Under the pieces are notes generated by a model. That model was not told where the DNA came from. It was given only the letters and a program-made list of their open reading frames with translations, and did not search any database. Both the position numbers and the translations under genes were made by a program. 64,000 nucleotides of DNA from an uncultured Porphyromonadaceae bacterium (GTDB taxonomy: Bacteria; Bacteroidota; Bacteroidia; Bacteroidales; Barnesiellaceae_A), in contig UPZG01000001.1 in the NCBI GenBank assembly GCA_900538705.1, positions 434,001 to 498,000 on the forward strand, in the 5' to 3' direction. Numbering within the stretch: the stretch's first letter is position 1; every line of letters starts with the position of its first letter. Positions 51,550 through 60,255 of this stretch are shown here, piece by piece.

Positions 51550-52590
51550 TTAAAGTATCGATATGTCTGCCACAGCAGCTAGTTGAGGCATGTAGTAATT
51601 ACTAATTAAAAATAAATTATTTTTGGCTCTGGTAACGGCTACATAGAAATCCTGCCATTCTGTTTGGTATTGACCAGCAATTTCATCAATTCTATGGAAA
51701 TTGGGGATTATGACAGTGTTAAACTCCAAGCCCTTTGCTGATTTAAATGTTGTAATATGAATATCCTTTATCGTTTCTGTACCATGGGGGAAACGATACT
51801 TATCTTTATAGTAAACGCTAAAATCATCAATTCCATTATCATTCAAGACATCTTCAAATACTTGAACATCTGACTTCCATGGAACAAGAATGGCAATATT
51901 ATGGGCGTCTTCATGATAATTATTGATAATTTCTATAATAACTTGGTCCTGCATATCATTTGTCGTATCATACGGGTCTCCTCTTGAAATTATCAAAGAT
52001 GGTTTGTCTCCCATGTTATTGCGTAAGTCATTCATCAAAGACCTCGGAATAACAGCATTTGGGAACAGACATCGTGCAAATTGCATGATATTGTATGTGT
52101 TCCTAAAGTTCTTGTCAAGCACATACTCTTCGTTGTCGGGAAAAATTTGTCGTAAATCTGTTTGAGTAGAGCATTGTTGGGGGTAAAGAATCTGGGAATC
52201 ATCAGCTCCATAAGAAACTGGAGCCATGTTCTTTATATTTTCGTAGTATGAAGTCGGCAAGTCCTGAGCCTCGTCTATTATTATTTCATCCCAATGCTCA
52301 TACAATCTTGGTTTCCCTTTCAAAGAAGTTCTCACATTGCTTGCTGCTGCCCGACTTTCGGTGCGGCAACATCCGGCGAGGTATTGAGCCAATGTAGTTG
52401 TATATGTCAGAAGTAAGCTTTTTTTTCGTAACTTTGCTTTATAGTTTCTAATGTGACGCCATAGGGATACGACACTTTTTCCAGTACCTGGACCACCAGA
52501 AATAGCAATCGGGTTCGGCTCTTCCAATGCTATCTGCTGCCCAATGGTTAGATCCTCTTCCCGTGGAAGATTGAAGTAATATCCAGACAT
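51550..52590 (-). CDS. Minimal superfamily 1 (UvrD/Pif1-like) helicase/ATPase
   Basis: A 346-residue protein, second gene of the operon. SF1 motifs are all present: Q-like motif LTIGQQIALEEP, Walker A GGPGTGKS (32-39), Walker B DEAQD (106-110), GADDSQILYP (motif III), NFRNT, TFKSAKGLEFNTVIIP (motif V, 281-296) and YVAVTRAKNNLFLI (motif VI). It has little space for 1B/2B insertions, so it is a stripped-down motor compared with UvrD (about 720 aa). It starts 2 bp after the DUF1848 gene. Confidence 0.9.
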   Translation of the reverse strand: MSGYYFNLPREEDLTIGQQIALEEPNPIAISGGPGTGKSVVSLWRHIRNYKAKLRKKSLLLTYTTTLAQYLAGCCRTESRAAASNVRTSLKGKPRLYEHWDEIIIDEAQDLPTSYYENIKNMAPVSYGADDSQILYPQQCSTQTDLRQIFPDNEEYVLDKNFRNTYNIMQFARCLFPNAVIPRSLMNDLRNNMGDKPSLIISRGDPYDTTNDMQDQVIIEIINNYHEDAHNIAILVPWKSDVQVFEDVLNDNGIDDFSVYYKDKYRFPHGTETIKDIHITTFKSAKGLEFNTVIIPNFHRIDEIAGQYQTEWQDFYVAVTRAKNNLFLISNYYMPQLAAVADISIL

Positions 52591-52592
52591 AA

Positions 52593-53621
52593 CTATTCTC
52601 CTGTTATTGTTTCACTTGTATTATTATTGCGATGTTTATTCCAGTTTTTAACAGCTATTTCTTTACTTGAATTTGCATAGCAATATTCGCAAAGGTGAGG
52701 ACATGTATTATATTCTCCAATATCTTTACTGGCAATACAACCACAGTAAAGTCGTTGTCCTTTATCCTTATTATTTTTTTTCTTGAAGATCATCATCTCC
52801 TCTGAAAAAAGGCCAGCAGGTCTTATTTCCACACCAAGGTGGTTCATGAGAAGTGAATCCTTGTAGAAATATTTGATTATCAGATCATCATCAATACATT
52901 TATTATGCTGTATTCCGTACTTACTTATGTCAATTTTTTCACCGCAAGTAGCCAGAGTATATCCCCATTTCGTATTCAGAGCTGCCAATCTGGCAGCGAA
53001 ATCATTCATATTAGACTCCGTGAATTCTCGATAATGAATATTGTTCTTAATAAGATTACTTTGAACTTTCTTGTAATTCGAGATATCAGCATAACTGAAA
53101 ACCAATTTTTCGGTATAGCCTTTGAGTTTATCTCCAATATATTCAATTTTTGCAAGAAGATCTTCAATGCTGATTTCATCTGTGAGAATCAATGGATCGA
53201 AGCGCCAAATTACGCGACCATATCCGAGTCGATCAACAAGAGCTTTGAATGTTCCAATCCTTTCATCAACCGCGGGTACACCTCTTTCTAGACCTTCGTG
53301 TACATAATCATTAAGAGTGAACTGAATATAACAGTTTATCCCCTTTGTCTGCAAATAATCAATGCAACCATCCTCATCAAGTAGATGGCGAGGATTTTTG
53401 GACCAAAATACTATTAGGCGAGTCTTCTTATAAGATACGAAACTACGAACTCCATTGAAAGGATTGGTCCAAGCTGAATATCCTCTTTTGAGACGATATA
53501 GGAACCAATCTGAATAGAAAGCCGGAATATCAGTAGCGCGACTTGCGGAAACTATAATAGGTGCCTGGGCATCAGCGAGAGTGCCATTATCGCGTATAAT
53601 TTGAACCTTGTTATTGACCAT
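52593..53621 (-). CDS. DUF1848 protein, radical-SAM-like
   Basis: A 342-residue protein, first of the operon. APIIVSASRATDIPAFYSDW and VFWSKNPRHLL at the N-terminus, IWRFDPLILTDEIS in the middle, and the C-terminal Cys cluster CGCIASKDIGEYNTCPHLCE-YCYAN are DUF1848 signatures. Cysteines fall at 293, 295, 307, 311 and 314; 307/311/314 form CX3CX2C, the radical SAM pattern, but at the C-terminus rather than the N-terminus. DUF1848 is usually found alone; here it leads a helicase/methyltransferase operon. Reaction unknown. Confidence 0.88.
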   Translation of the reverse strand: MVNNKVQIIRDNGTLADAQAPIIVSASRATDIPAFYSDWFLYRLKRGYSAWTNPFNGVRSFVSYKKTRLIVFWSKNPRHLLDEDGCIDYLQTKGINCYIQFTLNDYVHEGLERGVPAVDERIGTFKALVDRLGYGRVIWRFDPLILTDEISIEDLLAKIEYIGDKLKGYTEKLVFSYADISNYKKVQSNLIKNNIHYREFTESNMNDFAARLAALNTKWGYTLATCGEKIDISKYGIQHNKCIDDDLIIKYFYKDSLLMNHLGVEIRPAGLFSEEMMIFKKKNNKDKGQRLYCGCIASKDIGEYNTCPHLCEYCYANSSKEIAVKNWNKHRNNNTSETITGE

Positions 53622-54165
53622 AGCAGATCTTATATATACATGTTGTATTAGTAAGGTTAATATTTCATTTTTAATAGAAAAGCTTTTTCAGTCCTAATTA
53701 TATGCAACCAATGAGAACATTTTATTTTTGCCATGTCGTATCATGTTACATGATTAACACACGAAGTTAAACATAAAAAGATAATACCCCAAATAATATG
53801 ATAAAAATATCATTTTATGAGGTCTTGTGTTTGTGCATGACGATTTATACCACAATCTTTTTTCTAGAAGGCTTTTTGCTCCTTATCACAATGGCTTTTG
53901 CATAAATCTAGCGCCATCGCCTATACAATTTTCCCTACTCATTCTCCCTACGATTGTCCCATCGAAGGTCGGAGTCGTAAATATTGTCACCTCAGCTGGA
54001 TGAAACAACAATAGTTCGTTTTAAAGTATCTGCGATAGTAAATAATCCGGTCTCAATCGTTTTGCCTGTTTATAGTCGGCCTATAATATTACATATTACC
54101 CCGATTAATTGTTACACGTATCCATAATATATATAATTTTGCAGCCCATAATAACAAACAACGCG
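53622..54165. other. AT-rich intergenic between divergent units
   Basis: No gene seen. Contains ATGATAAAAATATCAT, an imperfect palindrome near 53800. Both the DUF1848 operon and the MFS gene must be transcribed outward from here; I found no full promoter match. Confidence 0.35.
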
Positions 54166-55338
54166 ATGTCAACAAAAAATTGGTTGGCACTGATAGGATT
54201 GACTTGTGCCGCCTTTATCTTTAATACTTCTGAGTTTATTCCGATAGGCCTTTTGACAGACATAGCGACTGCCTTCTCCACGACCGAATCGCAAGTAGGA
54301 ATGATAATATCAGTTTACGCCTTTGTAGTCATGCTACTTTCGTTGCCTCTTATGATTGTAGTATCACGATTCGAGATGAAAAAGCTTCTTGTGAGCGTAA
54401 TTTTCGTGTTCATGGTATTTCAGCTGCTCTCGGCAGCATCCTCAAGCTACAACATGCTGATGATGTCGAGAATTGGTGTGGCATGTGCACACTCCATATT
54501 CTGGTCTATCGTTTCGCCTCTGGCCGTAAGAATTGTACCCGAGAAGTACAGAGCACTTGCCCTGAGCATGATTGTAACCGGCACGTCTGTTGCCATGATA
54601 TTCGGGCTGCCCATCGGCCGAATCATCGGTCTGTATATTGGATGGCGGATGACATTTTTCTGCATAGGAGTATTTGCCTTTGCTCTGATGGTATATCTGC
54701 TGCTGATGCTTCCGAAAGTTCCGAGCCGGGGAACTTTCTCATTGCGGAAACTCCCGATTCTTTTCAAAAGACCTCTTTTGGTAGGAATTTTCATTTTGGC
54801 ATTTGCCATTGCCACCTCATATTACACCGGATACAGTTACATAGAACCATTTCTGAAACAGGTCGCATGCTTGCAGGATGGTTGGATTACGGCCACACTG
54901 GTGATATTCGGAGCTATGGGAATATTGGGCAGCATTGCTTTCTCCAAGTTTTACAACAAGAATCCTTACAGGTTCTTTGGAGTTGTACTTTTAAGCATCT
55001 TCGGTTGCCTCATGCTGCTTCAGGCAGCTGCCTATTGTGGCGTGACAATCATTCTGTTGTGTGCCCTATGGGGTATGGCATTTACAGCCTCGAACGTAGT
55101 ATTACAGGCCGAAACGATAAACAATTCCCCGGCCGAAGCCACAGCAGTGTCAATGTCTATCTTTTCAGGCCTTACCAACCTGGGAATAGCATGCGGCACT
55201 TATATAGGAGGTCAGGTATGCACACACCTCTCCATCTCGGTCATAGGTTATGTGGGAGCCGCACTGGCCTTGTTGACTTTTGTTTATTGGAACAAGATTG
55301 TCAAAAAGAAAATGAAAGAAATGTCTGTTTCTCGCTGA
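54166..55338 (+). CDS. MFS exporter, sugar/drug efflux type (YdhP/SotB-like)
   Basis: A 390-residue, 12-helix major facilitator. Start MSTKNWLALIGLTCAAFIFN; the DHA1 motif C-like and first-helix sequence NTSEFIPIGLLTDIATAFST, plus SRIGVACAHSIFWSIVSPLA VRIVP (loop 4-5), match the sugar efflux/arabinose exporter group. Substrate unknown. The divergent AraC gene downstream could regulate it. The longer frame from 54109 was rejected for lack of homology-like sequence. Confidence 0.85.
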   Translation: MSTKNWLALIGLTCAAFIFNTSEFIPIGLLTDIATAFSTTESQVGMIISVYAFVVMLLSLPLMIVVSRFEMKKLLVSVIFVFMVFQLLSAASSSYNMLMMSRIGVACAHSIFWSIVSPLAVRIVPEKYRALALSMIVTGTSVAMIFGLPIGRIIGLYIGWRMTFFCIGVFAFALMVYLLLMLPKVPSRGTFSLRKLPILFKRPLLVGIFILAFAIATSYYTGYSYIEPFLKQVACLQDGWITATLVIFGAMGILGSIAFSKFYNKNPYRFFGVVLLSIFGCLMLLQAAAYCGVTIILLCALWGMAFTASNVVLQAETINNSPAEATAVSMSIFSGLTNLGIACGTYIGGQVCTHLSISVIGYVGAALALLTFVYWNKIVKKKMKEMSVSR

Positions 55339-55705
55339 TGCACGATTGGGCTTGCAGTCTTTTATCAGGGCTCGTTTCAAAGTTGTGCTCGGTCTGGAAA
55401 AGATGAGGCAAAACTAGCCATTAAAGGATACTATACCGATGTATATGGCCGTTTACATTTTATGTGTGGGTGTATATTTGTGTCGAACTATAGGTCGCGG
55501 TCATACCACGAACCAGTGTATGGGGAGTGAATCTTGTCCAAGCAAACTCCGTTTCTGCACCCGTGTTATGCATAAACAAACCGCACCGCCTGTGGCGGAG
55601 AACAATGTGGAAACGACTAGATAAACAAATGCGTAATAATACAACTTGCTAGTATACTATTTTAAATATGTGCATTCAGAAACTGTCTTACTGAAAAGAC
55701 TAATC
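55339..55705. other. Intergenic between MFS gene and convergent AraC gene
   Basis: No gene seen; a stray TATATTTG lies near 55472. No clear terminator. Confidence 0.3.
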
Positions 55706-56578
55706 TTACAGTATTCGCTTCCTGTATTCCAGTGGGGAAAATCCAGTCATCCGCTTGAAAAATTTGCTGAATGCAGCCTGTGACGGGAAATTCAACTTAT
55801 TCGAAATCTGTTGCACTGTCAGATTTGTCGACAGGAGAAGTGCCTGGCAGTCGTTGATAACATATTCATTTATCAGCTTCAGGGCTGACTTGCCAATCTG
55901 TTGCAATACAACTGCGGACAGATACTTCGGCGTTATAAACAACTTTTCGGCATAGAAACTAACTTCCCTTTCCTTCCTGTAATTTGTTTTCACATCTTTC
56001 TCGAACTGATTGAAAATCATTGACCTACGATCTGTCGGTTTAATCTCGTTAATGTTGTGAAGATAGGACCCCGTACTGTAAAACATGGAAAGGGTAAGGT
56101 GTTTTGCTGCCTCGAACTTATAGGCCTCTATCACTGGAGAATTTAGGAGATTCTCCAAAAGTTTTAAATATATGTTGAACGCTCTTTCCATGCCGTCCAG
56201 GCGTATTACTGGATTGAATTCGACAATCTTACGAAGCTGGTTAAACGCTGAATATTCACTGAACAACTCATTCGAGAATCTGTTCGACATGATGATTGTA
56301 TCCCCCATCATATTATCGGGAAGTTCCACAACCTTAAAAATTTGTTTGGGTAGGATCGTAATCATGCAAGGGGCCGTAGCCTCATAGTCGGTCATGTTTA
56401 TGTTTATCTTAAAGGCGCCTTTTGTAATGATGATAGCTATTGTTATATCTGCATGAAACGGTCCGAGTTTCTTCTGTACAGGCTCAGTGCTTTTCAACAA
56501 TATCAGGTCTTCTCCTATTCTATTGCCATGGGCAAAATCCCCCGTCACGCTGTTTTTCCATTGAGTGTACGTTAACAT
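55706..56578 (-). CDS. AraC family transcriptional regulator
   Basis: A 290-residue protein: N-terminal cupin-like sensing domain (1-170, ITIAIIITKGAFKININMTD) and a C-terminal double helix-turn-helix (190-290, FYAEKLFITPKYLSAVVLQQ, then LTVQQISNKLNFPSQAAFSK and FKRMTGFSPLEYRKR). Reads away from the small gene at 56733, so it may control that pair through the shared 154-bp gap, or the MFS gene. Confidence 0.9.
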   Translation of the reverse strand: MLTYTQWKNSVTGDFAHGNRIGEDLILLKSTEPVQKKLGPFHADITIAIIITKGAFKININMTDYEATAPCMITILPKQIFKVVELPDNMMGDTIIMSNRFSNELFSEYSAFNQLRKIVEFNPVIRLDGMERAFNIYLKLLENLLNSPVIEAYKFEAAKHLTLSMFYSTGSYLHNINEIKPTDRRSMIFNQFEKDVKTNYRKEREVSFYAEKLFITPKYLSAVVLQQIGKSALKLINEYVINDCQALLLSTNLTVQQISNKLNFPSQAAFSKFFKRMTGFSPLEYRKRIL

Positions 56579-56732
56579 TGTTTTTTCTGCAAATATGGCA
56601 ATAAAAAGGGAAAATATTTCAGTAATCTACTTTAAAAAAGGAGTTTTGGAAAACTTTCTCTGAGGTTTATATAAATTATGTATTATCATTCCGGGTACAT
56701 TTGCATTGTCAAATCAAAAAAACATAAGTGAT

Positions 56733-56987
56733 ATGAAAAAGACAATTGTTGTTGCAAGTTCACACAGGGCAATGAGTGAAAAAGTTATCAAAGCTTACAA
56801 AGTTGTCGAAAATGGAGCTGTCAATACTTACAAGAAACTTGAAAAAGGTGTAGTCGAAGCATATAAACATGTGGAGGACTGTGTCGTTAACGGATATCAG
56901 AAAATCGAAGATGTCTTTGTGAACAGATTTCTTGACAGAGATCCTTCATCAAGGAGTACTTCTGTAAAACGGAACAACATCAAATAA
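56733..56987 (+). CDS. Small protein with repeated amphipathic helices
   Basis: An 84-residue protein. After a basic start (MKKTIVVASSHRAMSEKV) it has an 11-residue repeat, roughly V-x-x-A/G-Y-K-x-V/L-E-x-G: IKAYKVVENGA, VNTYKKLEKGV, VEAYKHVEDCV, VNGYQKIEDVF, then NRFLDRD and a basic tail. Such 11-mer repeats make long amphipathic helices that may lie on a membrane or lipid surface. No signal peptide. It is 11 bp before the next gene, so co-transcribed. Confidence 0.65.
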   Translation: MKKTIVVASSHRAMSEKVIKAYKVVENGAVNTYKKLEKGVVEAYKHVEDCVVNGYQKIEDVFVNRFLDRDPSSRSTSVKRNNIK

Positions 56988-56998
56988 CTGTTATAGTC

Positions 56999-58111
56999 AT
57001 GAAAATAGAGAATCCATTTGTAACTCTGGCCGATGATGCCAGAATCGGTGTAAAAGAAGAAGTCAGGAGTGGTTTTTTAGACTGGCTGATGTCATTTTCC
57101 GTCAAGGGGGATGACGGCGAGAACTATACTTTGGGAGGAGCCATACTTTCCATGAATGTGGAAAATCTGGATGTCGTAAGTATCAACATATCAAAAGACA
57201 ACGGAGGCAAGGCTGTCCAATTGGAAGAATCAGTCTATAAGATAGGTAAATACCCTGGAATGCTCAATGAGTGGATGTTTAGGAACCCGGCAGGCACACT
57301 GAAGATTGAGCATAGAGAGCATAGCATATTCGTGACTTGCGGAAAAGAGTATAGTGTAGAATGTTTTGATAACAACACGTGGCATATAATGCAGAATTCC
57401 GGTGACGGGGTCTACAGCACTGATCTGTGGCACAGACCACATCATGCACCGCTTTGGTATGGGCGCGAGACTCCTTCATATCTTACCCAGCACAGCATAA
57501 CATACGGGTATAACTGGGTTGGTGATGTTGATGGAGAAATCATTTTAGACGGGAGAAAAATTAAGGTTAAGGGTCTCGGAATTCGCGAGAGGTATGTGGC
57601 TGTGGATTCGAGTGCTGCAGAACTCGGTGGATGGGAAGACTGGGGATGGGTCGCCTTCAATGAAATACACAGCTCTTTCTACGATATGAGACTGGGAATG
57701 AAGGATTTTGTGGTTTATGACCTTGACCGTAAGAAGTACTACCCAGAGGGAAAGATGACAATCAGGCACGAGGACTGGGTATTCTACCGCGATATTGATG
57801 GATTCATACCTTCGATATACAACTTAAAGTTCGAACTTGAAGACGGGATTTATGAGGTGAGGGCACACGTTGTCAATGCCACTACCTGGGGAGCTACGCA
57901 TAAAGTACCTGACAATCCGGTAGCGACAATCACATTCGATACTGTGGAAGGAAAATTCACTGACAAGGACGGGAATGTGCGCATTCTTACCGGAGGACGC
58001 GGAGTACTTTCTATCCGCCAGTGGCATGCATATCCTAGAGTTCTGCCACGAGAGCTCTATATTGATGAAGTTCAGGAGATTGATTGTATAAATAAATTTG
58101 ATACGCTTTAA
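56999..58111 (+). CDS. CrtC/AttH-like lipocalin-fold protein
   Basis: A 370-residue soluble protein without a signal peptide. Two beta-rich halves with Trp-rich motifs: DLWHRPHHAPLWYGRETPSY, GIRERYVAVDSSAAELGGWE and DWGWVAFNEIHSSFYDMRLG resemble the double-lipocalin fold of hydroxyneurosporene synthase (CrtC)/AttH proteins, which hydrate or hydroxylate hydrophobic molecules. The match is by pattern only. Context (AraC regulator, exporter, amphipathic small protein) suggests handling of a hydrophobic compound. Confidence 0.5.
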   Translation: MKIENPFVTLADDARIGVKEEVRSGFLDWLMSFSVKGDDGENYTLGGAILSMNVENLDVVSINISKDNGGKAVQLEESVYKIGKYPGMLNEWMFRNPAGTLKIEHREHSIFVTCGKEYSVECFDNNTWHIMQNSGDGVYSTDLWHRPHHAPLWYGRETPSYLTQHSITYGYNWVGDVDGEIILDGRKIKVKGLGIRERYVAVDSSAAELGGWEDWGWVAFNEIHSSFYDMRLGMKDFVVYDLDRKKYYPEGKMTIRHEDWVFYRDIDGFIPSIYNLKFELEDGIYEVRAHVVNATTWGATHKVPDNPVATITFDTVEGKFTDKDGNVRILTGGRGVLSIRQWHAYPRVLPRELYIDEVQEIDCINKFDTL

Positions 58112-58126
58112 TGATAGTTATAAACC

Positions 58127-58167
58127 ACCGGCGCGGTAAACAGCGAATAGCTGTCTGCCGCGCCGGT
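58127..58167. terminator. Bidirectional terminator
   Basis: ACCGGCGCGG / CCGCGCCGGT outer stem with an inner ACAGC/GCTGT stem and GAATA loop, between convergent genes. Confidence 0.8.
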
Positions 58168-58197
58168 AATTCGGTTATCTAATCGATTCGGAGACTA

Positions 58198-58419
58198 TCA
58201 ATATTCTTCCTCGTTGAAGAAAAAGTCTTCTTTGCTGGGATAGTCTGGCCAAATGTCTTCAATACATTCGTATGTTTCGCCTTCGTCTTCCATCTCTTGG
58301 AGGTTTTCTATTACTTCGAGGGGAGCGCCTGAGCGCATAGCATAATCTATCAGTTCTTCACGGGTTGCAGGCCAGGGAGCGTCTTCGAGTTTCGATGCCA
58401 ATTCGAGTGTCCAATACAT
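58198..58419 (-). CDS. DUF2795 small protein
   Basis: A 73-residue acidic protein, MYWTLELASKLEDAPWPATR then EELIDYAMRSGAPLEVIENL and QEMEDEGETYECIEDIWPDY: the DUF2795 pattern common in Bacteroidales. Function unknown. Start chosen at MYWTLE rather than the frame from 58473. It lies 200 bp behind the SDR operon. Confidence 0.85.
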   Translation of the reverse strand: MYWTLELASKLEDAPWPATREELIDYAMRSGAPLEVIENLQEMEDEGETYECIEDIWPDYPSKEDFFFNEEEY

Positions 58420-58620
58420 AGTTTTTGTTCCTTTATTATGGGTTATTATTTGTCTATTTTTTTGACGCCGCAAAAATAGTGCTTTTCAAAGCAATTAGTA
58501 TTAATTTCGTGTAAAAAATGCACGTATATAGGAAATGATTATGTTAAAATAAGTTGACGTGTATGGCAGCCTTTTGTTGGAAAAGGTGCAACGGCGAGAC
58601 GTGGATATGTGTGGCGGTGA

Positions 58621-59454
58621 TTATTGTTGTAACCAAGGTGCAAGGCGACGGTCGGTTTCGTCGATGAGCCAAGTGAGGTAGGGGTGCTGCACTATGTTTC
58701 GGGGTATGGGTATGTGTTTTTCGCGCTTATATATGGCTTGCGTTACGTCGGCGGTGGTTGCGGCAGCAACGGCTCCTATGGCTCCTTGTGCGGGAGTGCT
58801 GATGAAGGGGCGGAAAAAGCGATCGGCAAGGGGGTCGAACCATGCGTCCATGTGTATCATGTTGCTGTTTACCACACCGGGGTCGGTGGCGTTGACGTGT
58901 ATGCCTTGTGGGGCGAGACGTTCTGCCAGGTGAGCGGTGAGGAGGGTGACAGCAAGTTTTGAGCGGGAGTAGTATTTGAAGCGTGCATATTGGGCTGGCG
59001 TGGCTTCGTAGAAATGGGCATCGACTGTACCTATGTGGCGTGTCATGGAGGTGGTGAATACGATATTGCTACCTTGCGACAAGGCTGGTATGAGCAACTT
59101 GGTAAGCAGGTATGTACCGACGAAATTGACTCCTATAGTGGTTTCGTATCCATCGCAGGTAAGGGAGAAGTGCTTGCACATGACCCCGGCATTGTTGACG
59201 AGTGCTTGTACCTTGATGCCTTCGTCGTGTATGCGACGGGCAAATGCGGCGATGTTGTCGAGCGAAGCGAGGTCGAGTTGCATGATAGACACGCGGCCGT
59301 TGTAGAGCGAGTTGAGGCGGTCGCGCAGCGGGGTGTCTTTTTGTAAATTGCGACATGCCATAATGACCCATTTGCCTTGGCGCGCCAACTCTTCGGTAAT
59401 GGCATGACCTATGCTTCCGCCTGCTCCTGTGACAATATAGCAACTTTGACTCAT
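58621..59454 (-). CDS. Short-chain dehydrogenase/reductase (SDR), candidate hydroxysteroid dehydrogenase
   Basis: A 277-residue NAD(P)-dependent oxidoreductase. Cofactor motif TGAGGSIG (9-16), NNAGVM, and the catalytic YxxxK in KYYSRSKLAVTLL. Last gene of a four-gene operon; its ATG overlaps the previous stop by 1 nt (TAATG). With the 5-alpha-reductase and OYE genes upstream, a hydroxysteroid or bile acid dehydrogenase role (for example 3-beta or 3-alpha) is likely but not proven. Confidence 0.85.
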   Translation of the reverse strand: MSQSCYIVTGAGGSIGHAITEELARQGKWVIMACRNLQKDTPLRDRLNSLYNGRVSIMQLDLASLDNIAAFARRIHDEGIKVQALVNNAGVMCKHFSLTCDGYETTIGVNFVGTYLLTKLLIPALSQGSNIVFTTSMTRHIGTVDAHFYEATPAQYARFKYYSRSKLAVTLLTAHLAERLAPQGIHVNATDPGVVNSNMIHMDAWFDPLADRFFRPFISTPAQGAIGAVAAATTADVTQAIYKREKHIPIPRNIVQHPYLTWLIDETDRRLAPWLQQ

Positions 59455-60248
59455 TATTTTACAAATTTACGTTTCGCCCATAGCCTGATGGGGGGTGGCA
59501 GTAGCATGACTGCGGCAAGGGCGGGATAGTTTATCCACCCAGGTATTGTTTGTTTGCGGCCGGCAAAGAGGGCTTTGAGGGCTTTCCGTACTACATCTTC
59601 GGGGCGCATCATGGCACCTACTCTTACGGCCAGTTGTAGCAGCTTGTCCGACAGACCGAGCAGGTGTGTTGCCACGCCCCCGGGGCATACGGCTGTAGCC
59701 ACTACGTTGTAGTCGTGCAGCTCCCAATAGATAGAGCGGGTGAATACGCGAATGTATGCTTTGCTGGCGGCATAGAGGGCTATGCCGAAGTTGGGCGTGT
59801 AGCACGACATGGACGACATGTTGAGTATCCAGCCTTTGCGCCGGGCACACATGTCGACGGCAAAATAGCGGCACATTTGTGTGAGGGTGAGCACGTGCAG
59901 GTTGATGAGCGTCTCTATCTTTGCCGGGTCGGTTTCGGTAACGTCCTTGAAAAAGAAGATGCCGGCATTGTTGATAAGGATGTCTATTTCATGGTGTCGT
60001 GCCTTACACCATTCATATAATTCGTGGGCTGCAGATGGACGTGCCAAGTCCATGTATAGCGAGTCGACCTCAACGCCGTAGGTGTTGCGTAGCTCGGTGG
60101 CAGCTATTTCTATGCGTTCGGCTTCGTTGCTGACAATGACCAACGCTGTGCCTCGGGCTGCCAGCTGGCGGGCATACTCAAAACCCATGCCTGAGCTACC
60201 GCCTGTAATGAGAGCTTTACAGTGTGTAAAATCGGGTTTGTTTGCCAT
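59454..60248 (-). CDS. Short-chain dehydrogenase/reductase (SDR), candidate hydroxysteroid dehydrogenase
   Basis: A 264-residue SDR with TGGSSGMG (15-22), NNAG and catalytic Tyr/Lys in LYAASKAYIR. The C-terminal part (LAVRVGAMMRPEDVVRKALK, then PAPIRLWAKRKF-like basic end) resembles the membrane-associated 17-beta-HSD type SDRs. Third gene of the operon, 7 bp after the OYE gene. Role as above. Confidence 0.85.
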   Translation of the reverse strand: MANKPDFTHCKALITGGSSGMGFEYARQLAARGTALVIVSNEAERIEIAATELRNTYGVEVDSLYMDLARPSAAHELYEWCKARHHEIDILINNAGIFFFKDVTETDPAKIETLINLHVLTLTQMCRYFAVDMCARRKGWILNMSSMSCYTPNFGIALYAASKAYIRVFTRSIYWELHDYNVVATAVCPGGVATHLLGLSDKLLQLAVRVGAMMRPEDVVRKALKALFAGRKQTIPGWINYPALAAVMLLPPPIRLWAKRKFVK

Positions 60249-60255
60249 TGGAAGC

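Noticed and set aside
47879..58200. Integrase, transposase or attachment sites bordering the accessory island
   Set aside because: No such genes, no flanking tRNA and no direct repeats noticed; mobility is inferred only from composition and gene content.
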